Assembly: GCA_900757195.1 (NCBI GenBank)
Contig: CAAEMZ010000010.1
Span: 1-64,000 of the forward strand
Source: Lachnospiraceae bacterium
GTDB taxonomy: Bacteria > Bacillota > Clostridia > Lachnospirales > Lachnospiraceae
Length of the DNA: 64,000 nt
Reading direction: 5' to 3'
The notes under the pieces are model-generated. The model was not told the DNA's origin. It worked only from the letters and a program-made list of their open reading frames with translations, and did no database searches. How positions within the stretch are numbered: the first letter of the stretch is position 1; the number at the start of each line of letters is the position of its first letter. This document shows positions 16,167 through 23,675 of this stretch, one piece after another. The position numbers were made by a program, and so were the translations under genes.

Positions 16167-16490
16167 ATGTATAAAAATATTGCAAAACAGGAAAAACTGC
16201 AGCTTAAGGATTTGGTTTCTTATCAGGAAGGCCAGGTTGTCAGCAAGACGCTGGTACAAAATGAAGCTGTCAGTATGACGATTTTTTCATTTGATAAAGG
16301 AGAAGAGATTTCCACGCATGCCGCAGGCGGCGACGCTATGGTGACAGTGCTGGAAGGAACCGGACGTTTTACCGTCGGCGGGGACATTTTTATTCTTCAC
16401 GAAGGGGAAACACTCATTATGCCGAAGGATATTCCCCATGCGGTATTTGGGGAAGAGCGTTTTAAAATGCAGCTTGTCGTTTCCTTTTGA
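16167..16490 (+). CDS. Cupin-domain protein
   Basis: A 107-residue single-domain cupin. The two cupin motifs are seen around FSFDKGEEISTHAAGGDAM, VTVLEGTGRFTVGG and LIMPKDIPHAVFG; His residues in STHAAGG and PHAVFG could bind a metal. GGAGGG lies 8 bases before the ATG at 16167; a GTG three bases earlier is the alternative. Small clostridial cupins of this type have no assigned substrate. It is followed by the tyrS leader and not obviously part of an operon. Confidence 0.85.
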   Translation: MYKNIAKQEKLQLKDLVSYQEGQVVSKTLVQNEAVSMTIFSFDKGEEISTHAAGGDAMVTVLEGTGRFTVGGDIFILHEGETLIMPKDIPHAVFGEERFKMQLVVSF

Positions 16491-16518
16491 CCTGTCCGGG
16501 AAATTTCAGAGGGAAGCC

Positions 16519-16547
16519 TTGACAAACGGCAGCTTATAGGGTAATAT
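16519..16547 (+). promoter_or_regulatory. tyrS: tyrS leader promoter
   Basis: TTGACA (16519-16524), exactly 17 bases, TAATAT (16542-16547). It starts a leader of more than 400 bases before tyrS. Confidence 0.8.
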
Positions 16548-16554
16548 GGCAACA

Positions 16555-16831
16555 TATACAGACAAAAGCAGGGAAAAGAACAAGTAGTGACTGAAAATAC
16601 CAGACAGAAAGCAGCCGGCAGATGAGAGGCGCATGGGATATCAGTGATGAATACATCTTGGAGCTTCACACCGAATACGGAAGTTAGTAGGCTGTGACGG
16701 ATTGACACACGTTATTGTGTTGAGGTCTTTAAAACAGAAGACTTCCGAAGGCAGGTGGCGCAAGTTATCTGCGAATAAAGGTGGTACCACGAGATTATAC
16801 CCTCGTCCTTTTCGGGACGGGGGATTTTTTT
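16555..16831 (+). promoter_or_regulatory. tyrS: T-box riboswitch controlling tyrS
   Basis: The 14-base T-box core AAGGTGGTACCACG at 16778-16791 (with a preceding A) is perfect. It is followed by a terminator: CCCTCGTCC (16800-16808), loop, GGACGGGGG (16815-16823), then ATTTTTTTA. An AGTAGTGA-like element lies near 16585, and two candidate Tyr specifiers (UAC) lie at 16652-16654 and 16676-16678; the second, in GAATACGGAAG just before TTAGTAGG, fits the usual 3' side of Stem I better. By family, uncharged tRNA-Tyr pairs with specifier and T-box, forms the antiterminator and allows tyrS transcription. Confidence 0.95.
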
Positions 16832-16856
16832 ATTGTACAGGAAATTCCTATACAAT

Positions 16857-16959
16857 AAAAAACGCTCCGCGAGGATCGCACGGCGGCGGAAGAGCATTGT
16901 GCCGCTGAAGCGACCCGCCGCAGGCGGAGAATCCCGCGAAGCAGGATTCTTTTTTATTT
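16857..16959 (+). repeat. 103-bp dispersed repeat, copy A, inside the tyrS leader
   Basis: This segment matches 23521-23623 in reverse complement at about 98 of 103 positions by eye. It is bounded by a run of A at the left and T at the right. It contains GAATCC/GGATTC arms (16929-16934, 16944-16949) with an inner GC-GAA-GC pairing, followed by six T: a second strong terminator-like hairpin between the T-box terminator and the tyrS start. A 27-nt imperfect palindrome (16831-16857, TATTGTA.../...TACAATA) borders it on the left. Confidence 0.85.
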
Positions 16960-16988
16960 CTTAGTGTTAAAAACAGGAGGAAACGAAT

Positions 16989-18212
16989 ATGAAAATTTAC
17001 GAAGAATTAAAGGCCAGAGGCTTAATTGCCCAGGTAACCGATGAAGAAGTTATCCGGGATTTGGTAAATGAAGGAAAAGCGACATTTTATATTGGATTTG
17101 ATCCGACAGCGGACAGCCTTCATGTTGGCCATTTTATGGCGCTCTGCCTGATGAAGCGTCTTCAGATGGCGGGAAATAAACCGATCGCTCTGATTGGCGG
17201 CGGCACAGCGATGATCGGAGACCCATCGGGAAGAACGGATATGCGTCAGATGATGACACCGGAAACCATTCAGCATAATTGCGACTGCTTTAAAGAGCAG
17301 ATGAGCAGATTTATTGATTTTTCAGAGGGAAAAGCGCTGATGGTGAACAATGCGGACTGGTTAATGGATTTGAATTATGTGGATGTACTGCGTGAAGTCG
17401 GCGCCCATTTCAGCGTAAACCGTATGCTGACAGCAGAATGTTATAAGCAGCGTATGGAAAAAGGACTCAGCTTCCTTGAGTTTAACTACATGATTATGCA
17501 GAGCTACGATTTCTATGCATTATACCAGAAATACGGCTGTAATTTACAGTTTGGCGGGGATGACCAGTGGAGCAATATGCTCGGTGGTACCGAACTGATC
17601 CGGCGGAAGCTCGGCAAAGACGCCAGCGCTATGACGATTACACTGCTTCTGAATTCCGAAGGCAAGAAGATGGGTAAAACCCAGTCCGGTGCGGTATGGC
17701 TGGATCCGAAGAAAACATCGCCTTTCGAATTTTATCAGTACTGGAGAAACGTTGCCGATGCGGATGTATTAAAATGTATCCGTATGCTGACATTCCTTCC
17801 GCTGGAAGAAATCGACAAGATGGATGCCTGGGAAGGCAGCCAGTTAAACCAGGCCAAAGAAATCCTTGCATTTGAACTGACAAAACTGGTTCATGGCGAA
17901 GAGGAAGCGACAAAGGCTCAGGAAAGTGCCAGAGCATTATTCAGCGCGGGAAGTGCAGCAAATATGCCGACAGCGGAATTAGACAGCGCAGATTTTACAG
18001 ATGGAAAAATTGATATTTTAACCGTATTGGTAAAAAGTGGATTAGTGCCTTCAAAATCCGAAGCCAGACGCGCGGTACAGCAGGGCGGCGTTGCCATGGA
18101 CGGCGAAAAAGTAGAGGATATCAAAGCAGAATATGCGGCAGAAGTATTTGCAGGCGAAGGCCGTGTGCTCCGAAGAGGAAAGAAAAATTTTAGAAAAGTT
18201 ATGATGAAATAA
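16989..18212 (+). CDS. tyrS: Tyrosine-tRNA ligase
   Basis: A 407-residue class I synthetase that charges tRNA-Tyr. The HIGH motif is HVGHF at residues ~46-50, the tyrosine pocket includes [20 protein letters not shown] and the KMSKS loop is KMGKT near residue 224. The C-terminal S4 RNA-binding domain runs from about residue 340 ([20 protein letters not shown]). AGGAGG lies 7 bases before ATG. Expression depends on the upstream T-box and must also pass the hairpin of repeat copy A. A bidirectional terminator follows. Confidence 0.97.
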   Translation: MKIYEELKARGLIAQVTDEEVIRDLVNEGKATFYIGFDPTADSLHVGHFMALCLMKRLQMAGNKPIALIGGGTAMIGDPSGRTDMRQMMTPETIQHNCDCFKEQMSRFIDFSEGKALMVNNADWLMDLNYVDVLREVGAHFSVNRMLTAECYKQRMEKGLSFLEFNYMIMQSYDFYALYQKYGCNLQFGGDDQWSNMLGGTELIRRKLGKDASAMTITLLLNSEGKKMGKTQSGAVWLDPKKTSPFEFYQYWRNVADADVLKCIRMLTFLPLEEIDKMDAWEGSQLNQAKEILAFELTKLVHGEEEATKAQESARALFSAGSAANMPTAELDSADFTDGKIDILTVLVKSGLVPSKSEARRAVQQGGVAMDGEKVEDIKAEYAAEVFAGEGRVLRRGKKNFRKVMMK

Positions 18213-18227
18213 ATAAAAGGTATTTAA

Positions 18228-18262
18228 AACTCCGGGGAGAAAATGATGTGCTCCCCGGAGTT
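18228..18262. terminator. Bidirectional terminator between tyrS and the GGDEF gene
   Basis: AACTCCGGGGAG and CTCCCCGGAGTT form a 12-bp stem flanked by A-rich sequence on the left and TTTTTT on the right. It serves tyrS and the convergent diguanylate cyclase. Confidence 0.9.
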
Positions 18263-18264
18263 TT

Positions 18265-19788
18265 TTAGGATTCTTCAATATAATACCGGCCTTTGCCGAG
18301 CTTTTTGGCGCGGTACAGCGCCTGATCCGCTTTTTGATACAGGAGGTCGTAGGTGTCGCCGTCTTCAGAAAAGATACATCCGGCGCTGAATTTGACATGG
18401 ATTTCCTGGGATTTCCACCAAATAAATATACCGTGATTTTCCAGAAGCTGTAAATTTTCTTTAAATGTTTTCAGGTTTTCCGGCTTTTGGCACAGAATCA
18501 TAAATTCATCGCCGCCAATACGTCCGACATGACCGGACTCTGCAAAAAAGCTGCGGAAAACTCTTGCGGCTTCGAGAAGGACCGCATCACCACAGGGATG
18601 TCCGTAAGTATCGTTGACCTGTTTAAAATTATCCAGATCAATTAAAAGCGCGGCGAAATTCAGGGGCGGAAGTTTCTGCGCCTGTGCTTCATCAAAAGCC
18701 TTTTTCATGCCGATCCTGTTCAGAGTTCCCGTGAGAACGTCCCGGTATATTTTTTCCGTTATTCCGGCGAGGGCCTCCTTCTGCTTTTGAATATTTGTCA
18801 GAAATCCAATGCCGGATTTAACACTGCCGTCCGTTTCAGTCTGGGGGTAAAAACGCAGAAGATACCAGTCGATTTTTCCATGTTTATTTTCGATAGGAAC
18901 TTCCGTTTCAAATAATTCATGGTTTTGAATGGAATGGTGAATCCCCTGAAGAATTTCCTCTTTTTCATTTGGACTTAAAAAGGGGATTTCTGAAAACCAT
19001 TTGGAAGCTTCTGTGACTTCCGGATTATATCCCAAATTTTTCTGCCATCTTTTCGAAAAAGAAATCCTGTTTTTTTCCAGATTCCAGTCAAATAGAATAT
19101 TATCAATCTGTTCAACAACGAGTTGGAATTTCTGAAGACTGGCATCAAGCTTTTTATTTGCGTCTCTCAGGTTTTCATTAACATGCTCAATGATTTTTTG
19201 GCTTTTTAAAGCCGCGATTTTATAAGAAAACTGGATGTGAGCCGTAATGAAAGCCATGACGACGGCAGCGAGGATATTAATCAGTCCGCCGACTTCAATA
19301 ATGGGCGCCGCGATAATACCGAATATAAGGGCGCCGATGCCGCTTATAAGCAAAGATATCAGAGGGCTATATTGGATGCAGATGGCCACACCGAGGATAC
19401 ATATGATAATGACGGACAGGTTTTGCTGTGGGGAACGGGTTAACTCATAGTAATTGAGTAAAATTCCCCAGAGCATCCACAGGATATAAAAAACCGTATG
19501 AATGACCATCATGGTCCGGTGTTTCAGCGTTTTGATGAAACAATAGCGGACGATGAGAAACAGGGCGCAGGCACAGAACAGAAAACAATAAAAGCCAAAG
19601 TATATCCGGTTGTTCAGCGTGCCCAGTTTTTTTGAGGAAAGAAACAGAACATGGCACATATTCAGCGCCTGCATAAACAGTGTTAAAATGCTGAGAATCG
19701 TCATGATCTTCCAACTGTTTTTTTCGGACTGTTTCTGAAATTTATCTTTGATATCTTCCGGGATAGGGTGCAGGAATTTTAATTTCAT
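18265..19788 (-). CDS. Membrane-bound PAS-GGDEF diguanylate cyclase
   Basis: A 507-residue protein. About six hydrophobic segments occupy residues 30-200 (WKIMTILSILTLFMQ, LIVRYCFI, LLISGIGALIFGIIAAPI and others). A coiled linker follows, then a PAS-type domain at ~215-325 (VVEQIDNILFDWNLEKN...), then GGDEF at ~345-505. The active loop is intact (RIGGDEFMIL) and DLDNFKQVNDTYGHPCGD carries the metal and GTP residues. It should make cyclic di-GMP in response to an unknown membrane or small-molecule signal. No RxxD inhibitory site is evident before the loop. It stands alone, convergent to tyrS. Confidence 0.9.
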   Translation of the reverse strand: MKLKFLHPIPEDIKDKFQKQSEKNSWKIMTILSILTLFMQALNMCHVLFLSSKKLGTLNNRIYFGFYCFLFCACALFLIVRYCFIKTLKHRTMMVIHTVFYILWMLWGILLNYYELTRSPQQNLSVIIICILGVAICIQYSPLISLLISGIGALIFGIIAAPIIEVGGLINILAAVVMAFITAHIQFSYKIAALKSQKIIEHVNENLRDANKKLDASLQKFQLVVEQIDNILFDWNLEKNRISFSKRWQKNLGYNPEVTEASKWFSEIPFLSPNEKEEILQGIHHSIQNHELFETEVPIENKHGKIDWYLLRFYPQTETDGSVKSGIGFLTNIQKQKEALAGITEKIYRDVLTGTLNRIGMKKAFDEAQAQKLPPLNFAALLIDLDNFKQVNDTYGHPCGDAVLLEAARVFRSFFAESGHVGRIGGDEFMILCQKPENLKTFKENLQLLENHGIFIWWKSQEIHVKFSAGCIFSEDGDTYDLLYQKADQALYRAKKLGKGRYYIEES

Positions 19789-19998
19789 GGGGTTCGTCCT
19801 CCTGTCTGTTTTATGCTTCTATTATATATGATATAGAAAATAATGTCGAGGGAAGCTTCAGATGTCTTTTAGAACATCGGTGACAGCATCAGAAATCTAT
19901 ACTCACAGGGCATACCGCATGGCGCGCTCCGTCTGGCTCCGCGCGGTAAAGTATGATATAATAATGAAAAGAAAGGTTCTTATGAAGGAGGAAAAGAT
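19789..19998 (+). promoter_or_regulatory. Intergenic region with hairpin and promoter of the TauE/SafE gene
   Basis: A GC-rich hairpin with GCGCG/CGCGC arms (about 19921-19945, inside CCGCATGGCGCGC...CCGCGCGGTA) is followed by TATAAT at 19957-19962 and AAGGAGG before the GTG start. The hairpin lies over the expected -35 region, so it could be a protein-binding site or a small intergenic repeat. Nothing else is recognised. Confidence 0.5.
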
Positions 19999-20748
19999 GT
20001 GAATATTGATTTAATCCTGGCTGTCAATCTGCTCGTCGGCCTGTGCGTCGGTCTTACAGGGATTGCAGGATTTCTTTTGCCGATGTTTTACAGCGGTTTT
20101 CTTGGAATGGCTCCGGCAGAAACGCTGGCTCTCAGCTTTGCCGCATTCTTAATTTCCGGTGTGCTCGGTTCGGTAAATTATTATAAAAGTAAAAACCTGG
20201 ATCTGCGGACGGCGATGATTTTGTCCGCCGGAAGCTTTGTGGGAGCTATCGGAGGCGTTCGTCTAAATCTTCTGATTCCGGCGGATGTAATGCAGACCAT
20301 TCTCTATATCGTTGTGCTCGGTTCGGGAGTTTCCATTCTGCTCAGAAAAGATAAAAAAGATACGGGCGCCGGAGGCGCTGCGAAAGATGGGAAAATACTC
20401 TGTTTTGGGCTCGGCGCTGTGACCGGAGTTGTATGTGCGGCTTCCGGAGCGGGCGGCCCGGTGCTTGTGATGCCCCTTTTGACCCTGCTTGGATTTTCCG
20501 CCCATATGGCCATCGGTATTGCCCTTTTTGATTCGATATTTATTGCGCTTCCGGCGATTGCAGGGTATTTTTTCAATGCCCGGCTCGAACAGGAAATGTG
20601 GATGCTGATACCTGTGATTCTGGCGGTCCATGCCGTCGGTGTGTTTTTCGGAAGCAGGAATGCTTCAAAAATCAATCAGACTCTTTTAAAACGGGTGGTG
20701 GCGGTGGGATCTGTAGCCATTGCCTGTTTAAAATTATTTTTGATATAA
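19999..20748 (+). CDS. TauE/SafE family (TSUP) membrane permease
   Basis: A 249-residue membrane protein with about eight hydrophobic segments in two repeats: LLVGLCVGLTGIAGFLLPMF at the start and FGLGAVTGVVCAASGAGGPV in the middle, the family's duplicated G-x-x-x-G-x-x-G-x-G-G signature. TSUP permeases export sulfite, sulfoacetate or other organosulfur anions or take up C2 sulfonates; the substrate here is not predictable. The GTG start is supported by AAGGAGG 11 bases upstream. Confidence 0.85.
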   Translation: MNIDLILAVNLLVGLCVGLTGIAGFLLPMFYSGFLGMAPAETLALSFAAFLISGVLGSVNYYKSKNLDLRTAMILSAGSFVGAIGGVRLNLLIPADVMQTILYIVVLGSGVSILLRKDKKDTGAGGAAKDGKILCFGLGAVTGVVCAASGAGGPVLVMPLLTLLGFSAHMAIGIALFDSIFIALPAIAGYFFNARLEQEMWMLIPVILAVHAVGVFFGSRNASKINQTLLKRVVAVGSVAIACLKLFLI

Positions 20749-20769
20749 ATATTTTTGATGTAAAATGTA

Positions 20770-20800
20770 TTGACATTGACGCTGCGTCATGGATTATAGT
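20770..20800 (+). promoter_or_regulatory. MerR-type promoter with 19-bp spacer and operator
   Basis: TTGACA (20770-20775) and TATAGT (20795-20800) are separated by 19 bases, the over-long spacing typical of promoters that MerR proteins activate by twisting the DNA. The spacer contains a perfect palindrome TGACGC-T-GCGTCA (20777-20789). It drives the next gene, a MerR family regulator, 21 bases downstream. Confidence 0.85.
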
Positions 20801-20821
20801 TGTCGCAAGAGGTGATAAACA

Positions 20822-21583
20822 GTGGAATATACCATAAAAAATCTGGCCCGAATTTCCGGAGTCAGTACCCGGACACTTCGGTATTATGACCAGATTGGAT
20901 TGCTCTGTCCGGCGCGGATTGCTGCAAATGACTACCGTATTTACGGACAAAAAGAAGTTGATTTATTACAGCAGATTCTTTTCTATCGGGAACTGGGCGT
21001 GAGCTTAAAAGAAATCCATCAGATTTTAAATGACCCGGACTTTGATAAGGCCCGGGCGCTGGAGAGCCATCTGTCCGCACTTCTGTTACGAAAAAAACAA
21101 ATTGAAAGGCTGATTGATAATGTGACGAAAACAATCGGCAGTTTGAAGGGAGAATGTGTGATGAGCGACAATGAAAAGTTTGAAGGCTTTAAACAAAAAA
21201 TGATTGATGATAATGAAGCGGCTTATGGCAGAGAAATCCGTGAAAAATACGGTGACGACATGGTGGACGACTGCTATATGAAAGTTAAAGGAATGGATGA
21301 AGCGGACTGGCAGAGAGCTCAGAAGCTGAGCGCTGAGATTAACAGGACGCTCGGGGCGGCCTTTGAGCAGGGCGATCCGGCCGGGGAACTGGCCCGTAAA
21401 GCCTGCGCGCTGCATAAAGAATGGCTCTGTATGTTCTGGAAGGAAGGAATGTACTCGAAGGAAGCCCACCGGATGCTGGCGGACGGGTATGTTGCCGACG
21501 CCCGGTTCACGGCTTATTATGATAAAATTGCACCGGGATGTACAAAATTTCTGCGAGATGCCATCTATAGTTATTGTGCGTAA
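20822..21583 (+). CDS. MerR regulator with TipAS drug-binding domain
   Basis: A 253-residue protein with a GTG start (AAGAGGTG upstream). Residues 1-70 are the MerR winged helix (LARISGVSTRTLRYYDQIGL), 75-110 a coiled coil (LLLRKKQIERLIDNVTKTIG) and 120-250 a TipAS domain (FEGFKQKMIDDNEAAYGREI, HKEWLCMFWKEGMYSKEAHR, FTAYYDKIAPGCTKFLRDAI). TipA proteins bind thiopeptides and other drugs and then activate transcription. The short form can arise from an internal Met (about residue 113). It has a MerR-type autoregulated promoter. The convergent ABC exporter next door may be a target but lacks visible sites. Confidence 0.9.
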   Translation: MEYTIKNLARISGVSTRTLRYYDQIGLLCPARIAANDYRIYGQKEVDLLQQILFYRELGVSLKEIHQILNDPDFDKARALESHLSALLLRKKQIERLIDNVTKTIGSLKGECVMSDNEKFEGFKQKMIDDNEAAYGREIREKYGDDMVDDCYMKVKGMDEADWQRAQKLSAEINRTLGAAFEQGDPAGELARKACALHKEWLCMFWKEGMYSKEAHRMLADGYVADARFTAYYDKIAPGCTKFLRDAIYSYCA

Positions 21584-21610
21584 AACCATCATCGCAGATA
21601 AATAAAAAGC

Positions 21611-21639
21611 GGCTTCGGAAAATTTCCGAAGCCATTTTT
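21611..21639. terminator. Bidirectional terminator between MerR and the ABC permease
   Basis: GGCTTCGGAAA and TTTCCGAAGCC form a perfect 11-bp stem, with A-rich sequence on the left and ATTTTT on the right. Confidence 0.9.
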
Positions 21640-21659
21640 AGGCTAAGCTATTGTTATAT

Positions 21660-22457
21660 TTACAGGGATAAGTCTCTGCGGCAGAACCGGAAAATACCTG
21701 CGGCAAATAATGCCAGCGCAATACAGGCCATTGCTGCATTGGAAGTCCAGTAACCTTCAATACCCTGAACGATATCCTTTGCAGGAAACAGGGTGAAGAT
21801 AGTGGCATATTTCAGATTTTCCAGTTTATCGCCCATATTGGACAACATCTGCAGCAGGAAAAATAAAATTGGGATTCCGGCGCCGAAGCTGTAGTAATAT
21901 CTGGATTCACTGCAGAGGCAGGCAGCGAAAAATACAATCCCGAGAATGATAAGCTGCAGGAGGAATAAACTGCCGTTTAACTGAAGGTAACGGGAGAGGT
22001 CCAGCGCTTCCGGGAACATAATCCGGCTGCTTGCAATTCCGACAGCAGTAACGGCTGCCAGCAGCAGAAACATCAGTAAAACAGCGGAAATCACCTGGGT
22101 AAGAATGATGCGGAACCGGGAGTAGGGGCTGGATAACAGATTTGCCATACTGCCCTGATTGATATCGTTCATCACCAGTTTATTTCCAAGAATAATGGCG
22201 AAGACCATCGGAAATAATGTCATGATAAAGCCGTAGAGGTAAATCTGAATCCATTCCAGAAGGTTTGAGGCGATGCCTGTCATTCCGACGGCGCTCATCA
22301 TTCCCGGAAGTGCCTTCTGATAGTCGCTCAGCATTTCCGACAGCTCCGGATTATACATATAAATAATAATGGTCGTATACATACAGATCACGGCGAACAG
22401 AATCATAAAAACTTTGATGCCGGAGCCGATATTTCGTTTAAATAATGGAAAAATCAT
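21660..22457 (-). CDS. ABC-2 type permease
   Basis: A 265-residue integral membrane protein with six hydrophobic segments (IKVFMILFAVICMYTTIIIY; FIMTLFPMVFAIILGN; ISAVLLMFLLLAAVTAVGIA and others) and the ABC-2 long extracellular loop after the first. It is the membrane half of an exporter with the ATPase encoded just upstream; the ATG overlaps the ATPase stop by 4 bases. The pair resembles bacitracin or antibiotic exporters of the BcrAB class. The cargo is not known. Confidence 0.85.
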   Translation of the reverse strand: MIFPLFKRNIGSGIKVFMILFAVICMYTTIIIYMYNPELSEMLSDYQKALPGMMSAVGMTGIASNLLEWIQIYLYGFIMTLFPMVFAIILGNKLVMNDINQGSMANLLSSPYSRFRIILTQVISAVLLMFLLLAAVTAVGIASSRIMFPEALDLSRYLQLNGSLFLLQLIILGIVFFAACLCSESRYYYSFGAGIPILFFLLQMLSNMGDKLENLKYATIFTLFPAKDIVQGIEGYWTSNAAMACIALALFAAGIFRFCRRDLSL

Positions 22458-23347
22458 TGACCTTCCTCCTCATCGTAAAAATGTAAGAATAATTCTTCCA
22501 GACTCTGGGTCTTTATGTCTATGTCGATGGGATTTGCTGCGGCAATCTTTTGGAGGATTTGGGCGGGTGCGCCGTTCACCAGAAGATTTACACGGTTTTC
22601 AAAGAAATCTTTGACCGGGAGGGTTTTGTCCGAAGCAAACCGGGCAGCGGCTTCGCTGTCAGCAAAGGTCACAGTATAGGTTTTTTTCTTCTTTTCTGCA
22701 AGAGAATTCATATTTTCAATGGCAACAAGTTTTCCTTTTCGAATAATTGCTGTGCGGTCGCAGGATTTTTCAACTTCTTCAAAAATATGGGAGGACAAAA
22801 GGACGGTCGCTCCCTTCTTTTTAAAGTCCAGCACGAGGTCAATGAAGCGTTTCTGCATCAACGGGTCCAGACCGCTGGTCGGTTCATCCAGAATTAGGAT
22901 TTCCGGGTTCTGCATAAAGGCACAGATGATGGCCAGCTTCTGCTTCATCCCTTTGGACATCTTGCGAATCGAACCCTTTGGGTCCAGTTCAAAATAATCC
23001 ATCAGTTCTTTCATCCGGCTTTTGTCCCGGATGTTTTTCATATCCGCCATAAAATTCAGGTAACCTATGCCGGACATTCCATCCATCAGAGCAATTTCTC
23101 CGGGCAGATATCCAAGCCTTTTCTGGATTTCAGGGTGCTGTCGGAAACAATCCATGCCTTCGATGAAGGCCGTTCCCGAATCCGGGCGGATAAAGCCCAT
23201 TAAATGACGGATGGTTGTTGTTTTTCCGGCGCCGTTTGGTCCGAGAAAGCCGAAAATTTCTCCTTTTTTAACGGAAAAGTCCAGTTGGAAAACGCCTTTT
23301 CCGTGACCGTAGTCTTTTGTAAGTCCATGGACTTCAATCGGATTCAT
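22454..23347 (-). CDS. ABC transporter ATPase (BcrA/YhaQ-like)
   Basis: A 297-residue ATP-binding subunit. Walker A is FLGPNGAGKTTTIRHL near residue 37, the signature is SKGMKQKLAI near residue 130, Walker B is ILILDEPTSGLDPL with a switch His in LLSSHIFEEVEKS. The extended C terminus (~75 residues) is usual for the drug-exporter branch. It pairs with the ABC-2 permease that follows. AGGAGG precedes ATG. Candidate function: export of a peptide antibiotic or lipid. Confidence 0.9.
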   Translation of the reverse strand: MNPIEVHGLTKDYGHGKGVFQLDFSVKKGEIFGFLGPNGAGKTTTIRHLMGFIRPDSGTAFIEGMDCFRQHPEIQKRLGYLPGEIALMDGMSGIGYLNFMADMKNIRDKSRMKELMDYFELDPKGSIRKMSKGMKQKLAIICAFMQNPEILILDEPTSGLDPLMQKRFIDLVLDFKKKGATVLLSSHIFEEVEKSCDRTAIIRKGKLVAIENMNSLAEKKKKTYTVTFADSEAAARFASDKTLPVKDFFENRVNLLVNGAPAQILQKIAAANPIDIDIKTQSLEELFLHFYDEEEGQ

Positions 23348-23520
23348 AGAAAACCTCCTTAGATGAACAGGGTGAATGAAAAGGGCAGCGCCCCTTTATT
23401 TAAATATTATTTTACCGGATTGGCTGAAATTTTCAAGGCTATGTCGAAAAGATATGACTTTTGTCATACGATAAATATTTTTCATCGGCAAAAGGATTAC
23501 CGGAAGAAAAAAGTGTGATA
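23348..23520 (-). promoter_or_regulatory. Upstream region of the ABC operon
   Basis: The segment is AT-rich. It contains TTGTCATACGATAAATAT-like words but no clear consensus promoter. Nothing else is recognised until repeat copy B begins at 23521. Confidence 0.3.
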
Positions 23521-23623
23521 AAATAAAAAAGAATCCTGCTTCGCGGGATTCTCCGCCTGCGGCGGGCCGCTTCAGCGACACAATTCTCTTCCACCGCAGT
23601 GCGATCCTCGCGGAGCGTTTTTT
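23521..23623 (-). repeat. 103-bp dispersed repeat, copy B, upstream of the uracil permease gene
   Basis: This is the reverse complement of copy A at 16857-16959, about 98 of 103 bases identical by eye (five substitutions). It begins AAATAAAAAAGAATCC and ends GCGTTTTTT, so each strand leaves the element through a T-run after a GC-rich hairpin. The 11-base CTATACAATAA word follows it on the plus strand and precedes copy A on the plus strand. Confidence 0.85.
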
Positions 23624-23675
23624 CTATACAATAAGAAAAACAGGTCAACTTTATAGAACGAAGGAGGAAATGTCT

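Noticed and set aside
19915..19946. Third copy of the 103-bp repeat
   Set aside because: It shares only GC-rich words such as GCTCCG; the arms and flanks differ from copies A and B.
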